Positions 23,443-34,809 of a stretch of 64,000 bases of DNA are shown piece after piece. The notes beneath the pieces were generated by a model that was given only the letters and a program-made list of their open reading frames with translations, was not told where the DNA came from and ran no database searches. The position numbers and the translations under genes were made by a program. Source of the DNA: Cercophora sp. LCS_1 (lineage: Eukaryota; Ascomycota; Sordariomycetes; Sordariales; Lasiosphaeriaceae); the NCBI GenBank assembly GCA_036250225.1, contig JAPZLL010000043.1:241913-305912 (forward strand), written 5' to 3'. Positions within the stretch are counted from its first letter, which is position 1. Each line of letters starts with the position of its first letter.

Positions 23443-25100
23443 TTCCCTTGGGCGACAACGCACTCGAGGTAGACGAAATAAACGGAAGCTGTCGCGCCTC
23501 CCAGAAACGGCGCTGCCTCCGGGGGCGGAAGGGCTCCCTAGCGAAGCCAGGTCAGGAGGTGAGGAGGAAGCCTTGCCGCCTCCTCTTTCAGGTCAGGTGT
23601 CTTCGATTTCCCCAGCTGCGAGAAAGCCCAGCCCCCAGTCTTCCCCGCAAATCGCCACGCTCACTCGGTTGCTGGCGCTGGCGCCAGCCCCCCAGGCCCT
23701 CTCTCTCTACCAAGTACCTGAGGCCGCTGGAACACCTCATTCATCTCCACGGATCGGTGGCCCGTCTGTCCATTCGGCCCAGACACCAGCCGTCGTCACG
23801 GGTTCTGTTTTTCATCAATCCAAAAATGCATAATGGGATTTCCTCGTGCCAGGGGTTCTCGTCCTCTCCTTTGCCCGTCGGTCAATTACGATTGCGATTA
23901 CGAGTCTGTTGCATTGTTACTCATCCGCGTGCTGGGATCGCGAGGTCCATTCGTCGTTCACGATGGCTTCTGGTCGAATCGGCGGCGGCAAGCAGTCCTG
24001 TGCTGACACCAGGCGTGATGGTGCCTCCTGACTGGCCAGAATTTCTCGCAATGCCACTGGTCAGTCAGTGGTGGACGCTGGGGCTGGGCGTTGGCCTCCC
24101 TGCCGAAAACCGCTCCGTTTGTGCCAGCTGACCCCGTGATCGACCTGTCACAGGCAGCCCCCTTCCGTTTGCCGCGGCCACTGTGCGATAGATTTCAAGT
24201 AATCCCTCATACGAAATAGGGGATTGTGATATCACGCGCCTTGCGCCGCTCGATTGGGCCGAGAAGCATATCGAGCCTCCGAAAGACGAGACGACGGAGC
24301 ATCAAGTCACAACACCCGCCTTGGACGCGGAATACCACACTCTTCGCTGCGCTGGCCACGTCGTCGAACGGATGACCTCAGCTGAGCCACTCAGCCTCGG
24401 CCTGGAGAGCCAAAGACGAGGCAAGCAACCCGCAGAGCAGGCATGACGCCACACCCTGCCAACAAACCGAGCGACCGCAATGGATCCCTCTCACAGCCAT
24501 TCCGCTTTGTGCGGAGTTTGATATGGGGTTCCGATGGACGTCCCCGCGCTTCGTTGAAGAATCGCGCACCTGCTGAGCTTTTGCGGCCAATCGTCACAGT
24601 CACAACACTGCCACTGCGCCGACATCCCACGCCCAGACACCTCCTGATTTACGCAAAAAGGAATGGTCTTCAGGGTCCTCACCACCCGAGCAGTGTGAAG
24701 AAGGGGGCTGACGGGAGGGAGCGTGACGGCGGACGGCGGGCACCTTCATCACCCCAATCTCCCGCACACGGCGCCCCTGCGACGGAATCTTTCTTCTGAT
24801 CCCCGTGGTGCGATGCCCCCGGGAAGTTTCCAAATCTGGACTCGTTGTCCCACCCGACCACGACGAGCAGGGTACTACGGACTCACGTCCACGACCTCAG
24901 GGGCACATCCCCAGTCCCGTCAAAGCTCGTTGATGCGGTTTCAACGCAGCAGTGGTGGTGAAGCCGTGGCATCGGGTCGTGTGGTCCTCGAGGCGAGATT
25001 GGGGCCTCTTAGCCACACGTCCTCGGCTTTCGGCAGGTGTGGTCTGCAATCAGGTTGCCCCGGCATTCGCAAAAGGGGACCGGCAAACACCGCGTTTTTG

Positions 25101-25134
25101 GTGACGGCAGTTTGTGACGGCAGTCTGTGACGAC
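25101..25134. repeat. Tandem 13-nt unit with three TGACG motifs
   Basis: Two full copies of GTGACGGCAGTYT are followed by a partial third (GTGACGAC), placing three TGACG half-sites exactly 13 bp apart. TGACG is the half-site bound by many CREB/ATF-class bZIP factors. The position is about 3 kb upstream of the DUF1752 start codon. Confidence 0.85.
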
Positions 25135-25583
25135 TCGATGTGGCCGCAATCCGGAGACACCAATCGTTTTGCCGGCTGCCTGGCAAGTTGAAGAAAGGCT
25201 GAATCACCCAGAGCTTTGGGACTCTAAAAGTGAGGTCGATGTTTGCGTCTGTTGTGTCGCGTCCGATCCTTGCAGCGGCTTGGTCAGGGTTCACAGCGAC
25301 GGCTTGCTGCAAACGAAACGCAACAGGTGAAGCCTGCGATTGCCTCGGGGTTTGATCACCTGAACGCTCCCGGCCGGACCAGAGTCGAGCAGCCCGGGCG
25401 GATGTGTGAGCCAATCAATACGCGTCCCCACGGCCCCGTGGCTGGGTTGCCCCCACGATTACCCCCTGTATCCCTCGATGCCCTTGTCACCACACCACTT
25501 TTGCGGTCGATTGCCAAAGCCAATTCATCCAATTCCTCTCAGACAATCACCATCATGATGCCGCATGTGGCGCGATGGATGGA

Positions 25584-25597
25584 GGGGGGGGGGGGGG
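25584..25597. repeat. Poly-G tract (G14)
   Basis: Fourteen consecutive G residues in non-coding DNA, within the 7.1-kb gene-poor stretch. Confidence 0.95.
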
Positions 25598-28500
25598 TTC
25601 TGCCTCGCCCGTTGCGATAAAGTGCCCCCAAACTGCTCTGGTGAGGTAGGGGAAGTGCCAGTGGACCGGATGCCATTTTCTGGCGCACGTGGCTAGAAAT
25701 TGGACCCCACCAAGTTTGCGTCTTTTTCCGCTTCCTTCCCGGAACGGCACTGTGGAGTTGCTTGACAAGTTTGCAAATCGCCGGGACGTCGACGGTCTTC
25801 CCCGGAGGATCTGAAGCTTGAAAACAGGGGCTGCAGAAAGGTGAGATGTGACAAGTCACGGCGCAAACTATCAAGCAAGATGCAAACCACGATCAATGAC
25901 GTTTGGTTGATGGTGCATCGCAAGGACCACTTTTGGACCTGGAAACACGAGATCGACGAGTTCATGCAAAACGCCAATCGAAACATGCAATGTCCATCCC
26001 ACCAGACAATTTTAGATACTTATCCAATCCTGCGACGGCTCACCAGCCATGGTGCCATGGCAGCGCCGACGGCGGAACAGGCTGAGAAGTCATCTGAGAT
26101 CTCGCACAACCCCCACGGTGTTTTCTTCTGGTGGTATTTGTGACCAAGTGTCGAGTTCGATATGGGGACTTTGCTCCCGAGCCAATGCAAGATGCCCAGG
26201 TACAGACGGCGCACTCCCTACGGCACCGGCGCCACCGCACCGCATTCGCGCGCATCGTAGCTGCGCTTTCCGCGTTGCACGGCATGTGCGCACGCTGTAA
26301 GTGACCCCGTGCAGGTGATCAATACAAGACGTTGACCACTGCAATGCCCAAATTCCGTACATATCGCAATTCCTCGCCGGGAGGCTGCCTCGCTTGTCTG
26401 TCCGTCCCTGCGGGGCCGGGCGAGGCCCTCCGACCAGGTCGCCGAAAACACCGATGCCAGTATCTACACTGTGACCTACGTCCGCAGACACATGCGGCCG
26501 GTGTGTAGTCATGTTTGCCCGTTTCGCGGTGGTAAATCCACACTGGGCATCAACGGCCCCTCTTCCCCTCCCGCGTCAGAGGGTCAAGAGGGTCAAGAGG
26601 ATCCTTGGGCGGCATTGTGAGGAGGTGTTTGTTCGTGAGTCACGCGTTCTCCCGCAAACAATGAACCTTTTGGACCCCTTTGTCGTCGAGAAAGGCAGGG
26701 TCTCCAGCCCCGTCCCATCTTTAGGACGTCCCGTGAGATAATATTTGAGATTTTATTCATTCGCCAGGCTGCGCCTCCCGCTTCGGCGGCCCGGCCGACA
26801 CAATGGGACCCTCCGCCCCAAAGCATCGCGGCGGACCGATGGGGCAGGAGGCGGTCAGAAAGCATTGAGGGTGTGGTCGTTGAGACGAGGACCCTGATCG
26901 GATCCGTCCAAGGGATGCCGCGTGTCGTGTCTTTGGTATCGTCATCTTTTTCCAACGTCGCTTGGCTTCCCCAGACATTTCTCGGCTGCAGATCATGTGC
27001 CGGCCGGCCTCGAGCATTCGCGTGGGAAGCTGCGAATTGGTTCCCCGGATTTCAGTCGACCCAAGTAGGCAGCAATCCAGCAAGACGGCCCCAAATCTGG
27101 ACCCGGCCGCGAATTAGTCCCCCAATGACGGCAGTTGAGACTTCAACACACCACAAGCTCGCCCTGGATCGCATCCTCAGCTGGCTCAGCTCGCACAAGA
27201 CCCAGGATCCGCCGAGACAGCTCATTACATTTTGGACACGAGGACGAAAACCGCCATATTGCATCGGACATTCGGTCGGCCTCCCGACTTAGTCGATCCA
27301 CGATGCATTCTCCCTTGGGCCCTTGGCAACCTGCGATTTTGAACCTCCCCCCCCCAAGTTTTGTCTTGCGCTGTACCTTGCCAAGTTGCATTGACAGGAG
27401 CGTACCTGGGGAGAGGACACACATCAAACTCGCCCTCAACCAACATTCAAAAAAGAAGCGCCATATTTTGGGTGCACTCAATATCACTTGCGTCCATGTC
27501 TATTCTCCCCTTTTTCTCGCGGCCATATATTCCCCTTTTAAACTACCGACCCTCCCTGTCAGCCGGAAAGCCCATCCCAAAAAGGTGGTCAGACAATTCG
27601 TCCTCCCGTCAGCCCGAACGTTGAACCACGCGCCAAGACTCGGTGAAGCTTCGCCGCACCATCGCTTCCGCAGAAGTCCCCAACTGCTGATTTCTTGCAT
27701 CCACGGATCGCCTGCCGTACCAAGAGACCTTCGGCATCTCTCTTTTTCTCTCTCACTGACCCCGGCAAGAAGAGAGAGAAGAACCAAAAAGCTTGTTGAC
27801 CGCTACTCTCAGGCCCAGACCCCATTTTACCTATTATTTTCTCTCTTTTTTTTTTTCGTCAACCCTTCTCCGCGCAGGCTAAACTCACCGGTTAAAAAAC
27901 ATCTAGCTCCCTTGCACGCCAACCAAGTACCGAACAAACGTGTGCGGTGTACGTTCCAGCTGACCCCTAGCTCATTGAAACTCGTCTACACAACCGCCAT
28001 CCCACAGGGCTGACAGGACAATCTTTCTTTGTGGGGGTGACGATGGATCTTTCGATTTTATCCAACAAGCATCCAGTCCAGTATCCAAGACTAATACATA
28101 ATTTAAAAAAAAATACCACCTTGACCCTTGACAAGTCCCAGGATAGGTAGCATTCCATGGGAGACTACATATTGTAGAACTTTGCAGATTGTAAAACCAA
28201 ACCAGGCAGATGGGCGGTTGGGGCGCATAGTTCGGGAATAATATCAATCCAGAAAGAAAAATCCAATACTTCCAGACGAGAAAAGACCCAAGATCCATGC
28301 AAAAAAAAAAAAAAACCCACCTCACCTCACCTCACATCACCAAGCACGCAACCAAACCCCCCTCTTCCCACTCCCACTCCCACTCCCGGAACCGGAAACC
28401 CCAACACCAACAGGGTGGAACACTTCCAGTGTCGGTTCCTTTTTGCGGATCAACCGAGAAGAGAACAGATCCCGTGGGACCTTCTTGACCATGAGGGGGG

Positions 28501-29188
28501 GGGGCGGTAAAAAAAAAACTCAAGTCGTGGTCCCGTGTATCGCCCGAAACAGGCAAGGTCCCAAGTTCAAGGGAGGGGTCGCCAAAAGAACACCTCAGTT
28601 GCTGCGTCGTGCCGTGGCGTACGGCGCCACCACCCACTGGATTGTCTGCCAAATCCATCTTTCGCCATGACATGATGGGCACAGCGACGGCAAAGGCGGG
28701 ACACTCCCGCGGTGGAGGGGAGGATGGCTGGATTGGATTGGGGAGGGGGGGAGGTGCTGGCGCGGACCGAGAGGAAGCAAAAGAGGGTGCCGTTCGCGTT
28801 TTGAAACAAACGCACTCGGGCTCTAGAGTCAACAGCATGCTGCCACGGCACATAGCGATACTACCCACCTTTTCTTTTGGTGAGTGCGAAATAAAATGGG
28901 TGGGGGGGACCCTTAGACGCCGACTCTCCGCCCCGCCGCTCTCGTGATCATCTCTCTGGGATGTACTTGGAAATGTACGGATCTGCAACACGGAGAAACC
29001 AACAGCAGGACATCAAGACCAAACCGGACGTGGTGAGTATGGCGATGAATGTATTGAAGCCTACAAAATACGCTGGTGAGTGATAGGATAAAATATCAAC
29101 CTGCGCTGCATCAAAACAAATTCCCATCGCTTCATAACCTCCTTTTCATACACAATCGACGCCATAAAATGCGTAGTCAGCGTCGAGT

Positions 29189-31132
29189 TTAGCTTCCCAG
29201 TACTTGCACTGCAACCACCGGCAACAGTCCAACACCCACCGTCGACACAGCAAACTGCCACGACCAGGCCGCATGCCACAGGGCGGATTTAGCACCAGTC
29301 GCAGAGGTCTGAGCCAACTCGACATCCGTTATCTCGGTCGGTAGGGCGTCAAACCAGGCGGCAACTCCAAGCACTCCAATCAACAGCAGCGTCGCCACCA
29401 CAGCTGCAATCTTCCCCGTGTGACCCCGCTTGGCCCGCCCCGAGCCCGGGCCCGGCGGACCGGCCTCCGTCTTCACCACATCCGAACGACACACCGGCTT
29501 TGCCAACACTGCCATGGCCCACGACACAACAAGGTAGCTGACGACCAGGAATAAAGCGCCACCGGCCATCGCCGCCGTGGTCAGCGCCGTAGTATACTGG
29601 ACGTAAAGCACCGACACCGCAGCTTGCGCCATCAGCAGTCCCTTCACCCACAACGTCTTGTACTGTATGTCCTGGCGGTGCATCGCCATCTCGTAGTGGA
29701 TGTTAGCTTCGACTGCAAGTACAAGGCCGACCGCTCGGTAGAGCCCGACTGCGCCCGCAAGGTGGAGGGAGAGAACCGAGATGTAAAGCGCCGCACTGAG
29801 GAGGGAGGCGATGAGTGGGAGCGGGAGGAGGGTTTCGGTCGGGGCCTCTGGGGTGATGCGCGGAATGGGCGGGCTGTTCTTACTCCCTTTGCGAGATTTG
29901 TCGGGAGGGGATGTAGTGGGCGATGAAGGCGAGCGCGGAGACGACGGGCCTGTAGGATTACCTCCTCCGCCAGCATAGTAGCATCCGACTTGGTGAAAGG
30001 CGTCAAGCAGGGGGAAGCCGAGGGTCATGCAGGCGAGGAAGACCGTCTTATCAACCGCCTCGGGGACCGTCGGGCTCAGGAGAAGAGTCAACGCGGCGAA
30101 CAAAAAGCCACCCCGGAGGCTGAGTCGCGGAGCCTTGACTCCCATGCCGCGTCGCTTGACGGTCAGCCGTAATAGCGGGGCCGAGAGGAAGGCGCCCAAC
30201 AGACCAGCAGCTACAGCTTGCAGCGCCGCCCAGGCAAGACTTTGGAGCTCGGCTGGCGAAGGTTTGTGATCCCGGTTGGACTCGTGGACCATCAAGGCTG
30301 AAAGCTCAGCGGACACTAGTCCAATGCCGGTGGCTATTCCCAGTAGGCCAATCTTCCACTTGTCGGCCACAACTATGTGAGCAGGACGGGCTGTTGTGTT
30401 GACAATGAGCAGTTTGAGGCGATCCAGCTCCCATGCCGTCATCTTAAGCATGTAGAGGAGGTAGATAATGATGGAGCCGACGTAGACGAACACGCCCACG
30501 TTGTTGAAGCCACCGCGTATAGACCACATCAAAGCAACAACAGCACCAGGGATGCGGATGCCGAGAACGGTGACCACCATTGCGAAGCCAAACCACCATG
30601 TGAGCCGTGGTGACAAGCGGTTGTGGAACTTGAACAAGCGGCGGGAGTTGGCGAAAAACTCGGACAACAGCGTGGCCCACATCAGATACAAGGGGCGCCG
30701 GGGCATGTTGACGTTGAGAATACCGATCATGGCAGCGATGCTAAGCAGGTGGTGGATGATCAGCTCCGGGATCGAGGCGATGGTCGGCAGTTCCTGGACG
30801 TAAATGACTGCGCGGCAACCCCAGCACCATTGTTCGGCCACCGTCAACGGCCGTACGAGGCCCGGGATGTCGGTACCGGCCGCGGTAGTGAGGAGAGCCG
30901 TTCCGCACGCGGTCAGGGATATGACCTTGTACATGGTGCCGAGCCACACGCCGAAATACAAGTCATAGCGTTTGCGGATATCGAGCTTGAGGTCTTCGTA
31001 GAGTTCGGGATTGAGGAGCCGGACGGCGAATTCGAGAATGTATTTGACAACGGCCCAGACCGTGAGGCCGACGAGGAAGGGCACGAACGGCACCTCGGGG
31101 CGCGCGTTCGCCGTGCAGGTCTGGGAGTCCAT
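29189..31132 (-). CDS. Polytopic membrane protein with N-terminal TLC-like domain
   Basis: A single-exon gene of 647 residues. The N-terminal half (about 50-280) looks like a TRAM/LAG1/CLN8 (TLC) domain: KRYDLYFGVWLG, then EQWCWGCRAVIYVQELPTIASIPELIIHHLLS with the paired His typical of the family, and several membrane helices. A second half of about 360 residues carries seven or more further hydrophobic segments, split by a loop near residues 395-425 rich in Pro, Ser, Thr and Gly (NPTGPSSPRSPSSPTT) and a basic loop (GSGRAKRGHTGK). Family members act in lipid or sphingolipid metabolism or lipid trafficking in the ER; the function of this longer form is not known to me. It is divergent from the MFS gene by 519 bp. 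The double-length architecture is unusual for a TLC protein. Confidence 0.72.
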   Translation of the reverse strand: MDSQTCTANARPEVPFVPFLVGLTVWAVVKYILEFAVRLLNPELYEDLKLDIRKRYDLYFGVWLGTMYKVISLTACGTALLTTAAGTDIPGLVRPLTVAEQWCWGCRAVIYVQELPTIASIPELIIHHLLSIAAMIGILNVNMPRRPLYLMWATLLSEFFANSRRLFKFHNRLSPRLTWWFGFAMVVTVLGIRIPGAVVALMWSIRGGFNNVGVFVYVGSIIIYLLYMLKMTAWELDRLKLLIVNTTARPAHIVVADKWKIGLLGIATGIGLVSAELSALMVHESNRDHKPSPAELQSLAWAALQAVAAGLLGAFLSAPLLRLTVKRRGMGVKAPRLSLRGGFLFAALTLLLSPTVPEAVDKTVFLACMTLGFPLLDAFHQVGCYYAGGGGNPTGPSSPRSPSSPTTSPPDKSRKGSKNSPPIPRITPEAPTETLLPLPLIASLLSAALYISVLSLHLAGAVGLYRAVGLVLAVEANIHYEMAMHRQDIQYKTLWVKGLLMAQAAVSVLYVQYTTALTTAAMAGGALFLVVSYLVVSWAMAVLAKPVCRSDVVKTEAGPPGPGSGRAKRGHTGKIAAVVATLLLIGVLGVAAWFDALPTEITDVELAQTSATGAKSALWHAAWSWQFAVSTVGVGLLPVVAVQVLGS

Positions 31133-31651
31133 TTCGAAGATGTTTTGGGGTTGCAGAATGTGCGAATTCGAGGGTAGATTTTTATCCGCTTATCTCTTCC
31201 CTTCCCTCCTTCCTCCGATTTTTAAGGTTGTTGAGCGTGACAGGTACGTCGGCTGCTCCTTCTGTCACGAGTAGTCCGGACAAGTTGGAGAACACATGAG
31301 AACCCTTGCGGCCAAATCCTACCGCGACGAGACGGCGCCATTGACGACTACACGGTGGTCCCCATTCTATCCCGAAAAGGGGGAAGTCACCAGACCTGGG
31401 CCCCTAAGCCCCACGATGCCTGACGGAGGCCGAGGACGAGCTTATCAGGGCCGTGGAGAACGATCTAGAGCCAGAAAGCCGTGGCTCCGGATAGCCGGCC
31501 GCCATGTGGAGGAAGCCTTTGGAATATTCCATCCCGTTGGTCTGGGGAAAAAGTCTAACTCTTTCTCTTCAGCAGAAAAAAAATGTATTGACAGACCCAA
31601 CTGGCCACCGAGACGAAAACTCCCAGGACGCGGCGACGACGAGGCATTGAG
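31133..31651. promoter_or_regulatory. Divergent promoter region, TLC protein / MFS transporter
   Basis: A 519-bp region between two start codons on opposite strands. No gene is supported and no specific operator is recognised. The shared promoter would allow co-expression of the two membrane proteins. Confidence 0.5.
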
Positions 31652-33404
31652 ATGGACGGGCCAGCACCACGAAAGCGGACACGCGTGTCTAGGAGACGAG
31701 CCAGGGCCATCTACGGCTTCATGCTACTCATGCACTTTATGCTCGCCATCGACATGACCTCTGTGGCCGTCGCGCTCCCGGTAGGTTTTGTCTCGGAAAG
31801 GGGAGCTCGGTGGGACCATACATGCCTTCCACAACTCGAGAAAAACAGAAATCAGACATGCTGACTGGTGTCATCAGACAATAGCAAAGAGCATGAACGC
31901 CAGCAAGACGGCCGTCTTCAGCATGGGAACCGTCTTCTCGCTGAGTGCAACCATCTTCCAACAACCGATCGCCGAGATCTCGCATGTGGTAGGCCGTAAG
32001 CCGGCCTTCCTCGCGGTTCTCTGCGTCTTCGCCGTCGGATCGGTAGTAGCGGCAACAGCCCGGAACATGGGAACACTGCTCGTTGGGCGCGCCTTGCAGG
32101 GCTTCGCCTCCGGTGGTCAGGTCCTGGCAGCCATTGTGCTGACGGATCTCATCGAACTCCGCGACCGCGCAACGTGGCTCTCGGTGCAGAATGCGATACA
32201 AGCACTTGGCCTGGTGCTTGGCCCGCTCGTCGGCGCCGGGCTGCTCCAGTCGGCGTCGTGGCGAGCCTTGTTCTGGATCAACCTCCCAGCGATCTTGGTG
32301 GCAGCTATCGGGCTCGGAGTGCTGCTGGGCTTTGACAGACCGGCCGACGGGGTTGTACACAGCCTCAAGAAGGTCGACTGGGCCGGTATCTGTATATTCA
32401 TCCCGTCAGCCGTGTCTTTCTTGGTGCCCTTCACACTGTCGGGAATCTTCTTTCCCTGGGCCTCGTGGCAAGCAATGCTGCCTCTTGGTCTCGGGGTTGG
32501 TGGACTCGCGGCACTGGCCTTTCATCAGAGATGCGTAGCCAAGCGGCCCATGTTCCGAGCCAGTCTTTTCATCTCGCCCGTCACTATATCGGCATTTTTT
32601 GGACAAGCCGTGTTCGGCATGTGCGTTAACATGATTTTTTACTACCTTGTTGTTTACTGGTCTGGCGTGCGTGGCTTCAGCGAGATTCTCACGGGCGTAG
32701 CCCTACTCCCAGAAACATTCAGTATCCCCGTGGCCGCCATCGGATGTGGTCTGGCCATGCGACATACGGACCGCATTCGCTGGGCCATGTTCATCGGCTG
32801 GCCCTTAACGTCCGTGTCCATCGGCCTGCTCTGGTTTCTCGACACGAAAACCCCATTAGGGGCTCTGGTTGTTATTAACATCGGTGTTGGCCTCGGCGCC
32901 GGCACCATCGCTTCGGCACTGAACGTTGCACTGCTGGCTAGCACCTCCAAGGAGGACAACGGTCATGCCATGGCCATGGGCTGGGTCTTCAAGTCAGCCG
33001 GCATGTGTCTGGGTATTGCCGTCGGCACGGCTGTCTTCACCGTCGGCATGGAGCACGAGCTCGAGGGCACCAACGGTTACGGCGCCGGTGCCGATGTGAC
33101 GGCTGAGTCGTTCCTTCGCGCCCTTGGAGACGTCAAGCAAAACGCAGCGGACCGGGACGTCATCGTCAAGACCTTGAGGATTCTCTGGATGGTGTGTTCC
33201 GGCCTCGCGGCTTTGGCCGGCCTGTTCTGTTGTTCATTTAAGTATCCGCCGCTCCGGGCCCACCATGAAAAGCCCGGCGACGGGGACCCCGAAGCTCCAC
33301 AAACGATCTCGCGGTCGCGTACCGCCGGCTCGAGCAACAGAGATATGATGTCCAAGACAAAGCACGAGGTTGTCATAACTGCCAAGGAGTCTGTGCACAA
33401 CTGA
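31652..33404 (+). CDS. Major facilitator superfamily transporter, DHA2-like
   Basis: A plasma-membrane drug or metabolite:proton antiporter type protein. Exons are 31652-31780 and 31878-33404 (97-nt intron with GTAGGT and a CAG acceptor, phase 0), giving 551 residues. Features: a short basic N-terminus (PRKRTRVSRRRARAI), first helix with motif D1-like LAIDMTSVAVALP, the loop 2-3 motif A region GRKPAFL, an RALQGFASGG helix (motif B-like), and the antiporter motif C LGPLVGAGLLQ. Roughly 13-14 hydrophobic segments are visible, fitting the 14-TMS class. The tail is hydrophilic and cytosolic. The substrate cannot be inferred. No biosynthetic core enzymes lie nearby, so a secondary-metabolite cluster is not supported. 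Confidence 0.9.
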
Positions 33405-34809
33405 ATGAATATTTCCCCTTCTCGGACCCAAACGAAAAGTTTTCTGGGGTTATGGGGTAACAAAGATGTACAGCTTCATATCCAATTTATTGATTTTATC
33501 TTTTTGGGTGGATTCCTTGGATACAATTCCATCCGAAAACGAAAGTCACGACAGGTCATGCCCAATCCATGTCACAACGAGGTTACGATAGAGAAAATGA
33601 AAAACTAATTAAAACCAACCCTTGTCAAAGGAAACCAACCCGCCTGCGCGGTTCCGTTCTCGAAGGAATGGCTCATAACCACGGGTGCCGGAACGGCAAT
33701 CCGGAGCCTGCCGGGGCCTTGACCGGTCGCGCACCGACCGACCGAGCTGCCCGACGCCAAGAGGGTCCGTCGGTTTGTTCACCTGTTCGTCCTGGTTTCA
33801 CAGCGTCCGAGCGACAAAGTTCCCACCAAGCTTCGTTTCTCGAAGGCGTCCAGAAGCTTTTTTTTTTTCTTTTTTCCACAAAACTGCGCGAGTCGTGTTC
33901 AAGCCGGGGTTCGTAGCGTTTTCCGTCCAGGGGGTTACGGGGTGATCTCGATTGGCCCTGTCATCGAGATTTGAAGATGGCTGGTGATCAACTTTGTCAC
34001 ATGGTCTGTTGAAGATCCATGACATCAAATTGGCCAACGTACACAATATTCAATAGACAGGTTGCTTCTTACCAGCTCGGCTGTAAAAATAATTATGTTG
34101 GGGACCCCCTTTTCTCTTGCTGCAACGTAATGACGATGACGATGAACCTCTCCCACCGGTGTGAAGGTTTCGTTGGTACGTTTTTCGGGCCAAAGCGAGA
34201 TTTTCTCCTTCACGTGTGGCCCGTCGTGCGACCAAAGTCCGGGGCCCCGGATGGGGGAAAAGAAAAACGGACAAACGGGACGGAAATGGTGTGGTCCGGT
34301 AAACGCTCGATAGCTAGCTGTCAGCTGAAGAGAGAAAAAACCAACTCCCATTTCCCAGCCGCGTTTTGGTCCCATGGAAGACACGTGAACCAAACAGAGC
34401 CTTGCACACATATCCCGCACATACACACCAGGGCGTTGTCAAGGGTGGCGATGATTGGCAATGATCGTCAAAGCGCTGGAGAATTTTTTTTTTTTAAAAA
34501 AAAGATAAAATATTTTATTTTATTTTCACAGGGCTTTCTTTGCGGAGTAACAAGCGCCCTGACAGCTGCAGCTCACAGACGCCTCATTTTCCCCCCTTGG
34601 GGGCCAACCGTCGTTTGTGTGACGACATGATAGCGCTTACAATCTCCAAACAGGTGCCATCACATGAGTGGCCAACGCCTCGCAAAGAGGGGAGTAGCCG
34701 CGGGGTGGCGGTAAAAAAACACAAATTGTTCAGTATCATTCTGAGTCAAACTCCAACACACAGAAAGCGCATACGTCTCGTCTTGTCACCGGTTGCGCGC
34801 GGCAGTCCA
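33405..34809. other. Convergent intergenic region, MFS / CHY-zinc-finger genes
   Basis: 1.4 kb between two converging genes. It holds T-runs (33859-33871, 34485-34502) and AT-rich DNA that may be 3' UTR and poly(A) sites. No gene or RNA is supported. Confidence 0.55.

Larger units (their letters stand above)
22074..29188. other. 7.1-kb gene-poor region upstream of the DUF1752 gene
   Basis: No coding gene is supported on either strand. A CT-rich block on the minus strand (about 22556-22620) is a likely transcription-start context for the DUF1752 gene, implying a leader near 0.5 kb. On the plus strand, pyrimidine-rich DNA at about 27720-27855 resembles a fungal promoter/leader, but no recognisable protein follows. 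Also seen: C15 (23428-23442), G14 (25584-25597), a 13-nt TGACG-bearing tandem repeat (25101-25134), two GGGTCAAGA units (26581-26598), poly-A near 28300 and CTCAC repeats near 28320-28340. A 292-codon frame (27135-28013) has no domain and runs through poly-T. Confidence 0.5.

Noticed and set aside
27135..28013. 292-codon plus-strand open frame in the gene-poor region
   Set aside because: No domain or family feel; it crosses a poly-T run coding for poly-Phe and looks like a promoter/leader read through by chance.
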